Origin: Vulcanimicrobiota bacterium | GTDB taxonomy: Bacteria > Vulcanimicrobiota > Vulcanimicrobiia > Vulcanimicrobiales > Vulcanimicrobiaceae | Direction of reading: 5' to 3' | Assembly (NCBI GenBank): GCA_003151115.1 | Contig: PLWS01000004.1 | Coordinates: 100,548 to 164,547 of the forward strand | DNA length: 64,000 bases | Shown here: piece after piece, positions 1-8,953 of the stretch | Layout: each line of letters begins with the position of its first letter | Position numbering within the stretch: position 1 is the first letter of the stretch | Made by a program: the position numbers and the translations under genes | The notes under the pieces: generated by a model | What the model saw: the letters and a program-made list of their open reading frames with translations, nothing else | What the model was told of the DNA's origin: nothing | Database searches by the model: none

Positions 1-1
1 C

Positions 2-631
2 AGCACGCTGACGAGCGAGCCGTTCATTCAACCCGAGGACGACTATTCTCGTGCGAATATGCAGGCTGCCGGGTACACCGACGCCGGCTATCAGATCTGC
101 TTGGCGCAGGCCGTATCGCGCGACTACGCTCCGAACTGGCACGCCACGCCGATTGATTTCTCATTCAACCCGTTCCAGCTTATCGATCCGGCTCCGAAGC
201 GCACCGACCTCGCCTTCACCGAAACCACGATCGACGCGTGCCGGGCGGAGCTCGGCAGCCGTTGCATCCTGCTCAACGAGACGATGGGAAAGTTCACGCC
301 TGCACCGTCGCCGGCGCCCGGAGCAACTCCGTCGGGTGCCGCGGAATATTTTGCGATGTGGCAATACATGCACGACCGCGGCGGCACGATTGCCTTTGAG
401 ACAGCATCGCCGCCCAACCTCATGATCGCGTGGGGATCGAACCAAGCGGGTTGGGATGCAGCGGTGTCGATGGCTGCCGGCTACGGCGCATCGTCGGTCG
501 AGCTGTTCCCGCCCGAGCGCTCGGGCGTACCGTGCACGGAGCCGCCCACGCGACTATGGGTCCAGGGCTACACGTGTTTTAGCGATGCCATTATGGCCGG
601 CTGGAAGAACCAGCTTACGCCGGCGAATTAG
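2..631 (+). CDS. Secreted glycosidase-like protein, C-terminal part (5' end outside window)
   Basis: The reading frame is open from base 2 with no stop, so the gene begins upstream; an internal ATG at 59 is not needed as a start. About 209 residues are visible. The end (SSVELFPPE, then a Trp-rich tail) resembles the C-terminus of the lipoprotein at 4955-7180 (VFELYPDEW), which follows a WADLEPTKGNFNW-type glycoside-hydrolase segment. I infer a paralogue with a TIM-barrel glycosidase-like domain, probably exported. The substrate cannot be told. Its last 17 bases overlap the convergent panB gene. Confidence 0.55.
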   Translation, partial: STLTSEPFIQPEDDYSRANMQAAGYTDAGYQICLAQAVSRDYAPNWHATPIDFSFNPFQLIDPAPKRTDLAFTETTIDACRAELGSRCILLNETMGKFTPAPSPAPGATPSGAAEYFAMWQYMHDRGGTIAFETASPPNLMIAWGSNQAGWDAAVSMAAGYGASSVELFPPERSGVPCTEPPTRLWVQGYTCFSDAIMAGWKNQLTPAN

Positions 632-1457
632 GGAAGCGTTTTTCCTTTACGTCTTCGGCGAATGCGCGCAGCGCTGCGGTAGCGTCCGTTCCGATCGACG
701 CGTAGCGTTTGACGAAACTGGGTGAGTCCGGATACATGCCGAGCACGTCATGTAGCACGAGCACTTGCGAATCGCAGTGCGGCCCGGAGCCGATTCCGAT
801 CGTTGGAATGGTCAGCATCTCGGTGAGTTCTCGCGCGACTTCGTGATCGATCACTTCGAGCACGATCGCATAGGCGCCGGCAGCTTCGATCGCGCGCGCG
901 TCGGCGACCAGCCGTTCGCGGTTCTTGCGCATCTTGTAGCCGGGTCCCAGGCTTGCGGTTTGCGGCATGACGCCGATGTGTCCCACGACCGGAATGCCGG
1001 CGCTATAAATCGCGCGGATGCGATCGGCGACGAACGTACCGCCTTCCATTTTTACCGAGCACGCGCCGCCGTCTTTCACCAAGCGGATCGCGTTGCGCGT
1101 GGCGTCTTCGTCGCTGACTTGGTACGAGCCGAAGGGCATGTCCACCATAATGTGTGCGCGCGATGTGCCGAGCACGACCGCTTTCGCGTGATGGACCATG
1201 TCTTCGATCGTTACGGGTGTCGTTTCGTCGTAGCCGAGGACGACGTTGCCGACGCTGTCGCCGACGAGGATGACGTCGATGCCGGCTTGTTCGGCAAATT
1301 GTCCGAACGGCGCGTCGTATGCGGTCACGATTGGAAAAACCGTTCGCCCCTTGCGGCGTTTTATCGCGCCGGCGGTGACGCGCCGGACCGTTCCTTTTTC
1401 GGGCTCGTACGGGCGCGCGTTTTCGAGGACGTTCTTATGTATCGTGTGCGTAGCCAC
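615..1457 (-). CDS. panB: 3-methyl-2-oxobutanoate hydroxymethyltransferase
   Basis: Catalyses the first committed step of pantothenate (coenzyme A) synthesis, transferring a hydroxymethyl group from methylene-tetrahydrofolate to 2-oxoisovalerate in the cytoplasm. The 280 residues match the usual family length. Visible signatures are VGDSVGNVVLGY near the N-terminus (Mg-binding Asp), a KMEGG segment, GHIGVMPQ, and GIGSGPHCDSQVLV. The start is GTG. No panC or panD lies nearby, so it stands alone here, convergent with the partial gene on its left and codirectional with the serpin on its right. Confidence 0.95.
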   Translation of the reverse strand: MATHTIHKNVLENARPYEPEKGTVRRVTAGAIKRRKGRTVFPIVTAYDAPFGQFAEQAGIDVILVGDSVGNVVLGYDETTPVTIEDMVHHAKAVVLGTSRAHIMVDMPFGSYQVSDEDATRNAIRLVKDGGACSVKMEGGTFVADRIRAIYSAGIPVVGHIGVMPQTASLGPGYKMRKNRERLVADARAIEAAGAYAIVLEVIDHEVARELTEMLTIPTIGIGSGPHCDSQVLVLHDVLGMYPDSPSFVKRYASIGTDATAALRAFAEDVKEKRFPNSPA

Positions 1458-1514
1458 AGCCGATGGGCCTTCTGTTGGCCGGGGAGATTGTCATTCCGAC
1501 GCTGCGAGCGGGCT

Positions 1515-2672
1515 CTACAGCCGGTTGACCACGCCTATGAAAAGCAACGCTCCAATGCGTTCGTCGCGGATTGCAAAAATGAAGGCGTGGTCCACGATAA
1601 AAACAGGAGGATGGGGCGGAGATAGGCTTATTGCCAGCTTTGCGATCTCGACTGACGTCGCTGCCGCTGCGGTTGTTCCAGCCTCGTCCACGCGGACATA
1701 CGAAGCGTGCTCGACATTTGAAATGCGTATGCCTCGTGCCGCGCGCATGTTCCTAAAATCGGCTTTCCACGAAAATGCATTGCCCATGCCGAGCGCGATT
1801 AACGGGCCATTGAGATTCTGTTGGAAACGCGCAGTAAAGCGAGGCACCAAAACTCGCAAGTATTGAGGATGCATGACATGCATGTCATGCGCGAAGTTCG
1901 TCGCCGTAAGAGTCCTCAGCACGACCATCGCATTTTTTCCGTTGGGCAAGATAATGTAGGCGGCAAACCCGCCTCGCCCATAGGTCATCCGCAGGACCCT
2001 ATACGCCGCGTCTCTCGAAGTAGAAAACGTACCGACTTGGGACATCATTTGTACCTTTGACTCCGTCCCATCTGCGTTGGTGAATCGGTGCGGCTCCGTT
2101 GCTGCTTTTTCGAACGGATGCGTCCAGTGTGCCTGAAATGCAAGCGCATTGGTGAGATAGATGAAATCAAGGGGATCCGTTCTATCGATAAGGTGAGGAA
2201 TGAGTCCCAGCGTGCGCGCGTTTACCCACCGGTTGATCTGGATGGCCGCGCTCGGTTTGCCAAAGTTCACCGTCCGCGCTTCAGCGGAGTATCTATTTCG
2301 GAGCAAGGACGTGTAAGACGCAAGCGGAGGGTCGGGGGAACGCAGCCAGATGGCGTCTGCCAAGCCTAACTTTGCGTCCGAGTTACTTCGCGTTTCATGA
2401 ATCAAGGCGGCATTCGAATCGGCTAGGTTCAGTTGCCGCCGCTGCTGTAGCGTCTGAAGGATTCCGTCCCGCGTCGCGCCGCGCGCACCATCCGCCGCCA
2501 TCGACAGAGCTATGCCAATGCTGAGTGGGGAGATGAAAACGTTTCCGTTGTCTTGCGATGCGAGTCGCTGTAAAAGCGTGGTGCCGAAGGCGTCGTAGTT
2601 TGCCGGCGCCGGCGCTACTGCGGACGCGCTGAAACAAAGAACCGCTGCAGCGAGCGTTGCCCAACGTTTCAT
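1515..2672 (-). CDS. Exported serpin (serine protease inhibitor), paralogue 1
   Basis: A 385-residue serpin. The reading frame is open further upstream, but the start is placed at 2672 because it gives MKRW plus a hydrophobic signal peptide, exactly as in the paralogue at 3688-4857. Serpin landmarks are NVFISPLSIGIALSMAADGA near the N-terminus, the hinge DEAGTTAAAATS, and a C-terminal HAFIFAIRDERIGALLFIG. The alanine-rich hinge is that of inhibitory serpins. Counting from the hinge Glu as P17 places Leu at P1 (give or take one or two residues), which suggests a chymotrypsin- or elastase-like target. A CRP-type palindrome lies 30 bp upstream. Confidence 0.9.
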   Translation of the reverse strand: MKRWATLAAAVLCFSASAVAPAPANYDAFGTTLLQRLASQDNGNVFISPLSIGIALSMAADGARGATRDGILQTLQQRRQLNLADSNAALIHETRSNSDAKLGLADAIWLRSPDPPLASYTSLLRNRYSAEARTVNFGKPSAAIQINRWVNARTLGLIPHLIDRTDPLDFIYLTNALAFQAHWTHPFEKAATEPHRFTNADGTESKVQMMSQVGTFSTSRDAAYRVLRMTYGRGGFAAYIILPNGKNAMVVLRTLTATNFAHDMHVMHPQYLRVLVPRFTARFQQNLNGPLIALGMGNAFSWKADFRNMRAARGIRISNVEHASYVRVDEAGTTAAAATSVEIAKLAISLSPPHPPVFIVDHAFIFAIRDERIGALLFIGVVNRL

Positions 2673-2701
2673 AAGGCGAAAAGCGATTGACAGCATCACG
2701 G

Positions 2702-2717
2702 TGTGACTTTGGTCACA
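2702..2717. promoter_or_regulatory. CRP/FNR-type palindrome
   Basis: TGTGACTTTGGTCACA is a perfect TGTGA-N6-TCACA inverted repeat, the classic binding site of CRP-family regulators. It lies between the leftward serpin start (2672) and a rightward lipoprotein-like start (2746), so it could serve either. No CRP-type regulator gene is visible in the window. Confidence 0.5.
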
Positions 2718-2745
2718 GGTTGCCGCGTACATGCATTTCTCTACT

Positions 2746-3333
2746 ATGAGTCGCGCAGTAGTCGCCGTTCTAGCCTTCCTCGTGGCGAGCTGCGCGCACA
2801 TGGTGCCGCCCGCACCGCTTCCGCCGCAGCCGCCGCAAGAAGCGAACCCAATCATCATTATTAACGGGCGCCCGGAACGTTCGGCGCCGCGCGTCGTTCA
2901 GACGACGTCGCCGAAAAAGCGCGCTCCGGCTCCATCTGCAACGGCGGACGTGGTTGCTATTGGTTGGTCACTGCGTGATACACTCGTATGGGATGGAAGA
3001 ACTGCTGCTCCAGGACATGCCGTACATCGAGTACCTCGACGGCAAGGCGTATCCGAAAGCCGTGAGTCCAAAGGCGAGGCACTCGATCGTTCAGGGCGCG
3101 GCGTTCACTATTTTAAGGCGATGCAGTGCGGGGATTGGCGTCGCGGGGACCGAGTGGGATTTCCGGCTTGGAGTTGCCGATGGAACGCAGACGATGTTCG
3201 TGCCGGACGTTGCCGTGCTCATGTTGGAACGCCTGCGCTTGCTGCCGGAGTCCGAGCGCGAGCAGCCTCCTTTCGCGCCGGATGTAGCGGTCGAAGTTCA
3301 CTCGCCGTCGTACCGCCCCGCGTTCGCCGCTGA
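2746..3333 (+). CDS. Lipoprotein-like ORF whose 3' half overlaps the Uma2 gene; probably a remnant
   Basis: The first ~80 residues look real: a hydrophobic signal ending in a lipobox (FLVASC), then a proline-rich linker and a segment PIIIINGRPE. From about 2990 onward the frame runs through the Uma2 gene in another register and becomes arginine-rich, as expected for a shadow. I infer a lipoprotein gene whose original 3' end was lost, perhaps when the Uma2 gene arrived or through a frameshift. Only 2746-2990 should be treated as possible coding sequence. Confidence 0.35.
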   Translation: MSRAVVAVLAFLVASCAHMVPPAPLPPQPPQEANPIIIINGRPERSAPRVVQTTSPKKRAPAPSATADVVAIGWSLRDTLVWDGRTAAPGHAVHRVPRRQGVSESRESKGEALDRSGRGVHYFKAMQCGDWRRGDRVGFPAWSCRWNADDVRAGRCRAHVGTPALAAGVRARAASFRAGCSGRSSLAVVPPRVRR

Positions 3334-3529
3334 AAAGATCGTGCGATATTTGCCGACCGGAGCTCTGCTAGTGCTCGATGTCGATCCGGTCCGGCGTGTC
3401 GTGGTGGCTCACTCCGCAAGTGGTGTTCGCACGTTCGGCGAAAGCGATCGTTTCGCACACGAAGCTACGCCGTGGCTTTCGTTCGACGTTGCGGAGCTGT
3501 TCAGCGATCTCGATTTATTGATGTCCTGA
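2993..3529 (+). CDS. Uma2-family (DUF820) putative endonuclease
   Basis: A 178-residue protein of the Uma2 family, which has a PD-(D/E)XK nuclease fold. Visible features are YIEYLDGKAYPKAVSPKARH at the N-terminus, FVPDVAVLM in the middle and PDVAVEVHSPS near residue 115, the usual core motifs. The biological role of Uma2 proteins is poorly known; they are common in multicellular or deep-branching bacteria. ATG at 2993 is preferred over 2954 because family proteins start just before this point. It sits between the two serpins with no clear functional link. Confidence 0.75.
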   Translation: MEELLLQDMPYIEYLDGKAYPKAVSPKARHSIVQGAAFTILRRCSAGIGVAGTEWDFRLGVADGTQTMFVPDVAVLMLERLRLLPESEREQPPFAPDVAVEVHSPSYRPAFAAEKIVRYLPTGALLVLDVDPVRRVVVAHSASGVRTFGESDRFAHEATPWLSFDVAELFSDLDLLMS

Positions 3530-3539
3530 TCGCGCAGCC

Positions 3540-3683
3540 CTCGTCACGTGCGCTTACAGCGCATTGCTCAGGCGTGGTTCGACTGGGGCGCCTAATGGCG
3601 CCCGCTCACCATGACACCATTAGCCGCTCACCATGACACCATTAGCCGCTCACCATGACACAAGGGCGCCCGCTCACCGTGAG
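3540..3683 (+). repeat. Intergenic modular repeat cluster with tandem tails
   Basis: Contains a GGTTCGAC head, the hairpin GGGGCGCC-TAAT-GGCGCCC, then three successive GCTCACCATGACA tails about 24 bp apart joined by CCATTAGC, and a degenerate fourth tail (GCTCACCGTGAGA). Same family as about 18 other clusters in the window; plus orientation. Confidence 0.85.
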
Positions 3684-3687
3684 ACCG

Positions 3688-4857
3688 TCAAACGCTTACC
3701 TTTAACCCCGGTATATTGTTAATCACGCCTATGAATAGCAGCGAGCCGGTCTGTTCGTCGCGCAGCGCAAAAATGAACGGGCGATTGACGATGAATTGCT
3801 TCGGTGGTTCCTGAATCGCCGTTGTGGTGATGGTGATTGACGTCGCGGCAGCCGCGGTCGTTCCTTTTTCATCTACGTGCACGTAGGCTTCGTGGCGTAC
3901 GTCGGAGATCGTGAGTCCCGGCGGAGGCGTGTGCATGAGCGAGAAATCGGCCGCTCCGGTAAACGCGATGCCCATGCCGAGCGACTTTAACGTGTTTACG
4001 AGCGACGTGCTATATGTCGCCGTAAATTTCGGAAGCATGACCTGCAGGCGTTGCGCGGTCATGGACGAGGCGATGCCGTCGAAGTTCTTTGCGCTCAGGT
4101 AGCTGACGGCCATGGCCGTCGCCACGCTTGTGTTAGGAAGAATGACGTACGCCGCATAGCCGCCCTTACCGTACGGCATGCGTATGGCGGCAAAATATTT
4201 GCCATCGAGTTCTTTGAACATGCCAGTTTCCGACATGGTCAGAACTTCCGGTTTCGACCCGTCCGCGTTCGTGAAGGGGCGCGGCCGCGTATCGCTTTTC
4301 TTGAACGGTTGCGTCCAATCGGCTTTGAATGCGACCGCATTAGTGAGATAGGCGAAATCGGAACGCTGCGTTTGTGAGACGATCTTAGCGATGAGACCGA
4401 GCGTGTGGGCTTTGGTCCAGGCGTTGATGGCAGCGGCCGCAGACGGATTGCCGAACTGCAGTGCTTGCGCTTGCGCCCGGTACGCGGTCTTCAAGAGATT
4501 GACGTATGCGGGTTTCGGCGGAATATCTTGCCGCAGCCACAAGGCATTGGCGACCGCGACTTGGGCGTCGTGGTTGTTCGCCAGCGCCGCTATAAGCGAG
4601 GAATTAGCCGGCGCGAATGCGCCGGTCGAGAAGCCCAGGGCGTTGGCGATCGCCGCGCGCGTCTGCCCGCGGGCTCCGTCGGCGGCCATGGAAAGCGCCA
4701 TGCCGATGCTGAGCGGCGAGATAAAAATGTTTTGGTTCTTGGCCTGCGGCGCGAGTTTCTGCAGAAGTGCGAAGCCGAAGGCGTCGTAGTTGGCCGGCTT
4801 AGGTGCGGGTGCGCTCAGGGTGGCAAGCGCGAGCGCAAATATTAACCATCTCTTCAT
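3688..4857 (-). CDS. Exported serpin, paralogue 2
   Basis: A 389-residue serpin closely related to 1515-2672: same MKRW signal start, the ANYDAFG opening, NIFISPLSIGMALSMAADGA, hinge DEKGTTAAAATS, and C-terminal RPFIFALRDEQTGSLLFIG. Counting from the hinge Glu gives Thr at P1 and Ala at P1', different from Leu in paralogue 1, so the two probably inhibit different proteases. A TAGAAT -10-like hexamer lies 13 nt upstream of the ATG. The pair most likely arose by local duplication followed by reactive-loop divergence. Confidence 0.92.
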   Translation of the reverse strand: MKRWLIFALALATLSAPAPKPANYDAFGFALLQKLAPQAKNQNIFISPLSIGMALSMAADGARGQTRAAIANALGFSTGAFAPANSSLIAALANNHDAQVAVANALWLRQDIPPKPAYVNLLKTAYRAQAQALQFGNPSAAAAINAWTKAHTLGLIAKIVSQTQRSDFAYLTNAVAFKADWTQPFKKSDTRPRPFTNADGSKPEVLTMSETGMFKELDGKYFAAIRMPYGKGGYAAYVILPNTSVATAMAVSYLSAKNFDGIASSMTAQRLQVMLPKFTATYSTSLVNTLKSLGMGIAFTGAADFSLMHTPPPGLTISDVRHEAYVHVDEKGTTAAAATSITITTTAIQEPPKQFIVNRPFIFALRDEQTGSLLFIGVINNIPGLKVSV

Positions 4858-4954
4858 AGTAAAAAGAACGATTCTAGCAAGCAGGCCGTTACGCCCTTAA
4901 CGCAAGTATGCGATACTTAACTCGACGGTGCGAGCCGGCACGGGGAGACGACAA

Positions 4955-7180
4955 ATGCGTTTTGCGGCGTTAGGAATGCTGCTTTCAACCGTCTTACTGA
5001 CGGGTTGTTCTTCGAACTTACCGCGGGTGCTCAACCCCGGCAGCGCAACTCAGGCATTGGATCTCTCGCCTTCGCCGGTGGAGCTCACCAACGACACGCC
5101 GGTCTCATCGTTCACGGCGCAAAATGACATCCCCGGCGTTTCCTATACGCCCAGCGCCGACCCCAGCTGCCAAACCTCAGCCGGCGGCATCTACGTCGCC
5201 GGCGCCGGACAAGCGCAGGTCGACGTAGCCGGCGCACCGCTGATGTTCGCCGTGTATGCGGCGGGAACGCCGCCGGCGACTTGCACCATCACCGTGCGTT
5301 CGTCTGCCGGTGATGCGGCGACGGTCGACGTGACTTACGAAGTGATGCTCGTGCAAACGGTCGGCGAGCAATCCGATGCGATTACCATGGCGGTCTCACC
5401 GGGCGTGAACCCAAGTGCCACGAAAATTACGAAACTGACGCAGACCATTTCGCTGGCGGCCACCGGCTTTAGCGGAACGATGACGGCCTCTGTGAGCGGC
5501 TGCCCGTCGACGGGAAGTGGCATTCAGGTGAGTCCGGCGCAACTCTCCGGCGGGAGCGGAACGTTTGTCGTCGTGGCGTTCGGGCAAGGCAACTTGTCGT
5601 TTTCGTGCAACGCTGTTATTACCGACAGCGCGAACAACAGCGTCACTGTTCCGATTACGGTTGAGATCGGCGCGCTCAACAAATTTACGGTTACGCAATC
5701 GGGCAAGCTCCAGTTTGCCTGCGCGGGAACGACCGTTCCCAAACATTGTCAAACGATTCAAACGATTACGATGCAAGAAACCGGCGCTACGAGTTTTGCG
5801 ATCGCCGATAAACCTTCGCTCATCCACACGTGCGCCAACTCTTTCAATGGCCCGCTGAAGATGGTAACTACGCCGGCCGGCGCTCCGATGAACAGCGTCC
5901 CGGGCCCGGCGGCGACCGTCGCATTCGACGGACTACTGCCGACCGCTGTGCTGGGCTGCTCGCGGATCGTCGTGACCGACGGGCGCTCACCGGAGCAAAC
6001 CGTCAACGTCCCGGTCGATAGTTCGCTCGCCGCCGCGCCGCCGCCGGCGATTTCAACCGCGTCTGCGCCGGCATGTAAGGGCAACGATCCGCTCGTCGCC
6101 GTTCCGGGCGCGCCGCACGGGATGTACGTTTGGAATCCAAACGCGTTTCCGAAATATCTCACGCCTCTCGCAAACGATGTGATCGGAATCGATCATACGT
6201 TGTGCGGAGCGAGTTTGGTGATCTCGTGGGCCGACTTGGAGCCGACCAAGGGGAATTTCAACTGGCAATTCGTGGCTGACGAGGCCAAACCGTACACCGA
6301 CAAAGGTTTGACGGTCAATCTACTCTTCTCTGATTCGACCGAGGGGCCGACCAACAACATCACGCCGGCTTGGGTAACCGATCCGGTGAGCGCGGGCGGC
6401 GACGGCGCACCGACGGTTACGTGCGCCGGCCAGCCGACGATTCCGGTGTTCTTCAATCAAATATTTGAAAGCGATTGGGAAGCGTTCATCGTTGCCGTTA
6501 CGCACGAGTACAGCTTCAATAATTCAGCGCTTGCGCCGAGCGTGGGCTATCTGCGCTTCGCCACTGCCGGCGGAGCGGAAGCGCTTCCACCCACGGGTTA
6601 TAACGACGGTGGCGCATGTCAGGCGCTGTGGGCTGCGCAAGGCATGACTTATCCGGTTTGGAAGCAGCACGAAATCAACATCGTGAATACGATGGGCGCG
6701 CAGTCGACGGACAAACAGATGATCGTTTCGCTGCCCGGACTCTCGGGTGGACCGAATAAGCCGGGTACCAACACGACCGATGTCTACGACATGTCAAACG
6801 CGGTCGCAGCTGTTGCTGCATCCCAACACATCGGCTTCTCGTTTGAAAACCTCGGTCTGAAGCCCGTGTCGCCGCCGGCGCCGTGCAATCCGGCCGCGAA
6901 CATCATCGACTTGCACTGGTGCCAGGCCTATCACACCTACGCGGGCGTGGTTCCGCTCAACATGCAGCCGATCACCGCAACGAGCAACCATAACGACGCC
7001 ACGTTCGATATCGCGGATCTCTTACCGTACGCGCTGGACAACAACATCCAAGTCTTCGAGCTCTATCCCGACGAATGGATCCAAGCCGACTCGCCGGAGT
7101 TTTCCGGCTTCCTCGGCCAGGCCGCACACTATAAAGCCGCGCTCAATAACGCGTCGCTCGTGTTAGGGGTTTCGCCTTAA
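4955..7180 (+). CDS. Lipoprotein with N-terminal Ig-like region and C-terminal glycosidase-like domain
   Basis: 741 residues. The ATG at 4955 is chosen over an upstream GTG because it follows GGGGAG and begins a lipoprotein signal (LLTGCSS). Residues ~30-370 are Ser/Thr/Val-rich and look like bacterial Ig-type domains. From about 385, HGMYVWNPNAFPKYL, then WADLEPTKGNFNWQF and repeated VxLPGL and FELYPDEW segments resemble a TIM-barrel glycosidase of the GH42/GH10 style. Many cysteines suggest disulfides. Probably surface-anchored polysaccharide processing; substrate unknown. The partial gene at 2-631 appears related. Confidence 0.7.
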   Translation: MRFAALGMLLSTVLLTGCSSNLPRVLNPGSATQALDLSPSPVELTNDTPVSSFTAQNDIPGVSYTPSADPSCQTSAGGIYVAGAGQAQVDVAGAPLMFAVYAAGTPPATCTITVRSSAGDAATVDVTYEVMLVQTVGEQSDAITMAVSPGVNPSATKITKLTQTISLAATGFSGTMTASVSGCPSTGSGIQVSPAQLSGGSGTFVVVAFGQGNLSFSCNAVITDSANNSVTVPITVEIGALNKFTVTQSGKLQFACAGTTVPKHCQTIQTITMQETGATSFAIADKPSLIHTCANSFNGPLKMVTTPAGAPMNSVPGPAATVAFDGLLPTAVLGCSRIVVTDGRSPEQTVNVPVDSSLAAAPPPAISTASAPACKGNDPLVAVPGAPHGMYVWNPNAFPKYLTPLANDVIGIDHTLCGASLVISWADLEPTKGNFNWQFVADEAKPYTDKGLTVNLLFSDSTEGPTNNITPAWVTDPVSAGGDGAPTVTCAGQPTIPVFFNQIFESDWEAFIVAVTHEYSFNNSALAPSVGYLRFATAGGAEALPPTGYNDGGACQALWAAQGMTYPVWKQHEINIVNTMGAQSTDKQMIVSLPGLSGGPNKPGTNTTDVYDMSNAVAAVAASQHIGFSFENLGLKPVSPPAPCNPAANIIDLHWCQAYHTYAGVVPLNMQPITATSNHNDATFDIADLLPYALDNNIQVFELYPDEWIQADSPEFSGFLGQAAHYKAALNNASLVLGVSP

Positions 7181-7187
7181 TTCAGCA

Positions 7188-7342
7188 GTGTGCGCCCCTC
7201 GACATGTGCGCCTACGGCACACTCCCTTCGACTCGCTATGCTCGCTCAGGACTTCGGCGGGTCCTTCGACAAGCTCAGGATGACACTAGTATGTGCGCCC
7301 GCTCCGTTGCAGCGTTCTGCCGCGCCGAAGCGCGGCTTGACA
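7188..7342 (+). repeat. Intergenic modular repeat cluster
   Basis: Contains a CCCTCGACATGTGCGCC-type module, a plain CCTTCGACAAGCTCAGG tail ending GATGACA, and one copy of a second hairpin module (GCGTTCTGCCGCGCC then GCGCGGCTTGACA). Lies between two convergent genes. Confidence 0.8.
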
Positions 7343-7351
7343 GCTCCAAAA

Positions 7352-8896
7352 CTACGTCGTAGCTTTTGTAGCTGCCGCTGAACGGGCGCCGTTGGTTTTT
7401 GATGCGCCCGAGCCGTTTGCCGAAAGCTGCTCGGCGAAAGCGACAAATGCGCGCACCGGCGTACCGGTTGGACCTTTGGCTTGCCACGGCGACTCGCTAT
7501 CGAGATACGCCGTGCCGGCGATGTCGAGGTGCACCCACGGCGTATCGCCCGCGAAGGCTTTCAAAAATGCCGATGCGGTGAGCGTGCCGGCGGGGCGGCC
7601 GCCGGTGTTTTTTAAATCCGCGATGTCGCTCTTCATGAGATCACCGTACTCGTCGTAGAGCGGCATCTGCCAGTACTTCTCTCCGGTCGGTTTGGCGGCA
7701 GCGAGGAATTCTTGCACGAAGCCGTCGTTGTTGCTGACGGCCGCGCTCGCGGTGTGGCCGAGCGCGATGACGCACGCGCCTGTCAGCGTGGCCGCGTCGA
7801 CGATTCGCGTCGCACCGAGTTTGTTCGCGTAGCAGAGCGCGTCGGCCAGAATGAGCCGACCTTCGGCGTCGGTGTTGATGACCTCGATCGTCTTGCCGTT
7901 CATGGCGGTGAAGATGTCACCCGGTTTGGTCGCGCGGCCACCGGGCATGTTTTCGGTCGCGGGCGCGATGCCGACGACGTTGATCTTCGGTTTGAGTTTG
8001 CCGATCGCGCGCATGGCCGCGATCACGCCGGCTGCGCCGGACATGTCGTACTTCATTTCTTCCATGCGCTCGGGCGGCTTGAGCGAGACGCCGCCGCTGT
8101 CGAACGTGATGCCTTTGCCGACGAACGCGAGCAATTCTTTGCTACCGGGATTGCCGTTGTATTTCAAGACGATGAACTTCGGCGGCTGCGAGCTGCCCTG
8201 CGCGACCGAAAGAAACGAGCCCATGCCTTCTTTGCGGCAGCGATCCTCGTCGAGAATATCGACTTCGAGTCCGGTTTCTTTGGCGACTTGCTGCGCGGCT
8301 TCGGCCAGATGCGTTGGCGTCATGTCGTTGGCCGGCGTAATTGCCAGTTTGCGCGCGAAGTTGACCGAGTCGCCCAACACTTCGCCACGGGCAACGCCGG
8401 CTTGCAAGGCTTTCTCGTCGCAATCGCCGGCAACGAGCGTCAGCGTGTCGGCGCCGCTGCGTTTCTCGGGTGATTTCTGATAGACCGACGCGTCGAAACT
8501 TCCGGTCACGGCGCCTTCGATCAGCAGCGATACGGCGTCGGTTTCATTCCCCTTCACCTGGGGCGGAAGAACCAAGGCGATGTCGCGCACGTTGCGGCGG
8601 CCCAGATAACGCACCGCGGTGCCGGCAAAACGGGCCAGCATGTAGGGTTCGAATCGCTTTGGATCGCCCAGACCGATCAGCAGAACGCGTTTGTACGGTT
8701 TGTCGTGTGCGTGAACCAGGCTGACTTCGCCGAATTTTCCGCTGATTTCGCCTTTGAGCACCTCGCCGATCGCGCCTTGCAGCTGCGTATCGATCTCTTT
8801 GGCCGCGCCTTCGAGAGCCGCGCCGATAAAAATGGGCACGACGAGCGCAGCCGTGCGCACCGAACCGGGCGCATCATGAACGATACGAACTTGCAT
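7352..8896 (-). CDS. pepA: Leucyl (cytosol) aminopeptidase, M17 family
   Basis: 514 residues, normal for PepA. It removes N-terminal amino acids from peptides in the cytoplasm using two metal ions and forms hexamers. Visible motifs are VGKGITFDSGGVSLKP (metal-binding Lys and Asp) and the family signature NTDAEGRLILADAL. The open frame reaches 9211, but the start is set at 8896 because homologous sequence begins at MQVRIVHD and an AAAGG element precedes it. It is divergent from purM with only 57 bp between the start codons. Confidence 0.95.
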   Translation of the reverse strand: MQVRIVHDAPGSVRTAALVVPIFIGAALEGAAKEIDTQLQGAIGEVLKGEISGKFGEVSLVHAHDKPYKRVLLIGLGDPKRFEPYMLARFAGTAVRYLGRRNVRDIALVLPPQVKGNETDAVSLLIEGAVTGSFDASVYQKSPEKRSGADTLTLVAGDCDEKALQAGVARGEVLGDSVNFARKLAITPANDMTPTHLAEAAQQVAKETGLEVDILDEDRCRKEGMGSFLSVAQGSSQPPKFIVLKYNGNPGSKELLAFVGKGITFDSGGVSLKPPERMEEMKYDMSGAAGVIAAMRAIGKLKPKINVVGIAPATENMPGGRATKPGDIFTAMNGKTIEVINTDAEGRLILADALCYANKLGATRIVDAATLTGACVIALGHTASAAVSNNDGFVQEFLAAAKPTGEKYWQMPLYDEYGDLMKSDIADLKNTGGRPAGTLTASAFLKAFAGDTPWVHLDIAGTAYLDSESPWQAKGPTGTPVRAFVAFAEQLSANGSGASKTNGARSAAATKATT

Positions 8897-8953
8897 GGTC
8901 GACCTTTCGATTGGGTGAAGAGGACTTAGAATGCCGATCCGAGTCTTTCCCGC

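Noticed and set aside
1480..1500. TTGTCATTCCGAC between panB and serpin 1 as a reverse-orientation repeat tail
   Set aside because: Only partly matches the reverse complement of the tail (TGTCATCCTGAG) and has no head or hairpin, so it was not counted as an inverted copy.
3600..3680. Short tandem direct repeats resembling a minimal CRISPR array
   Set aside because: Units are tails of the modular intergenic repeat with about 10-bp near-identical spacers and no cas genes; spacers are not unique or of CRISPR length.
7395..8480. Plus-strand open frames opposite pepA
   Set aside because: Low-information Arg/Ala/Gly-rich sequences antisense to a clear M17 aminopeptidase.
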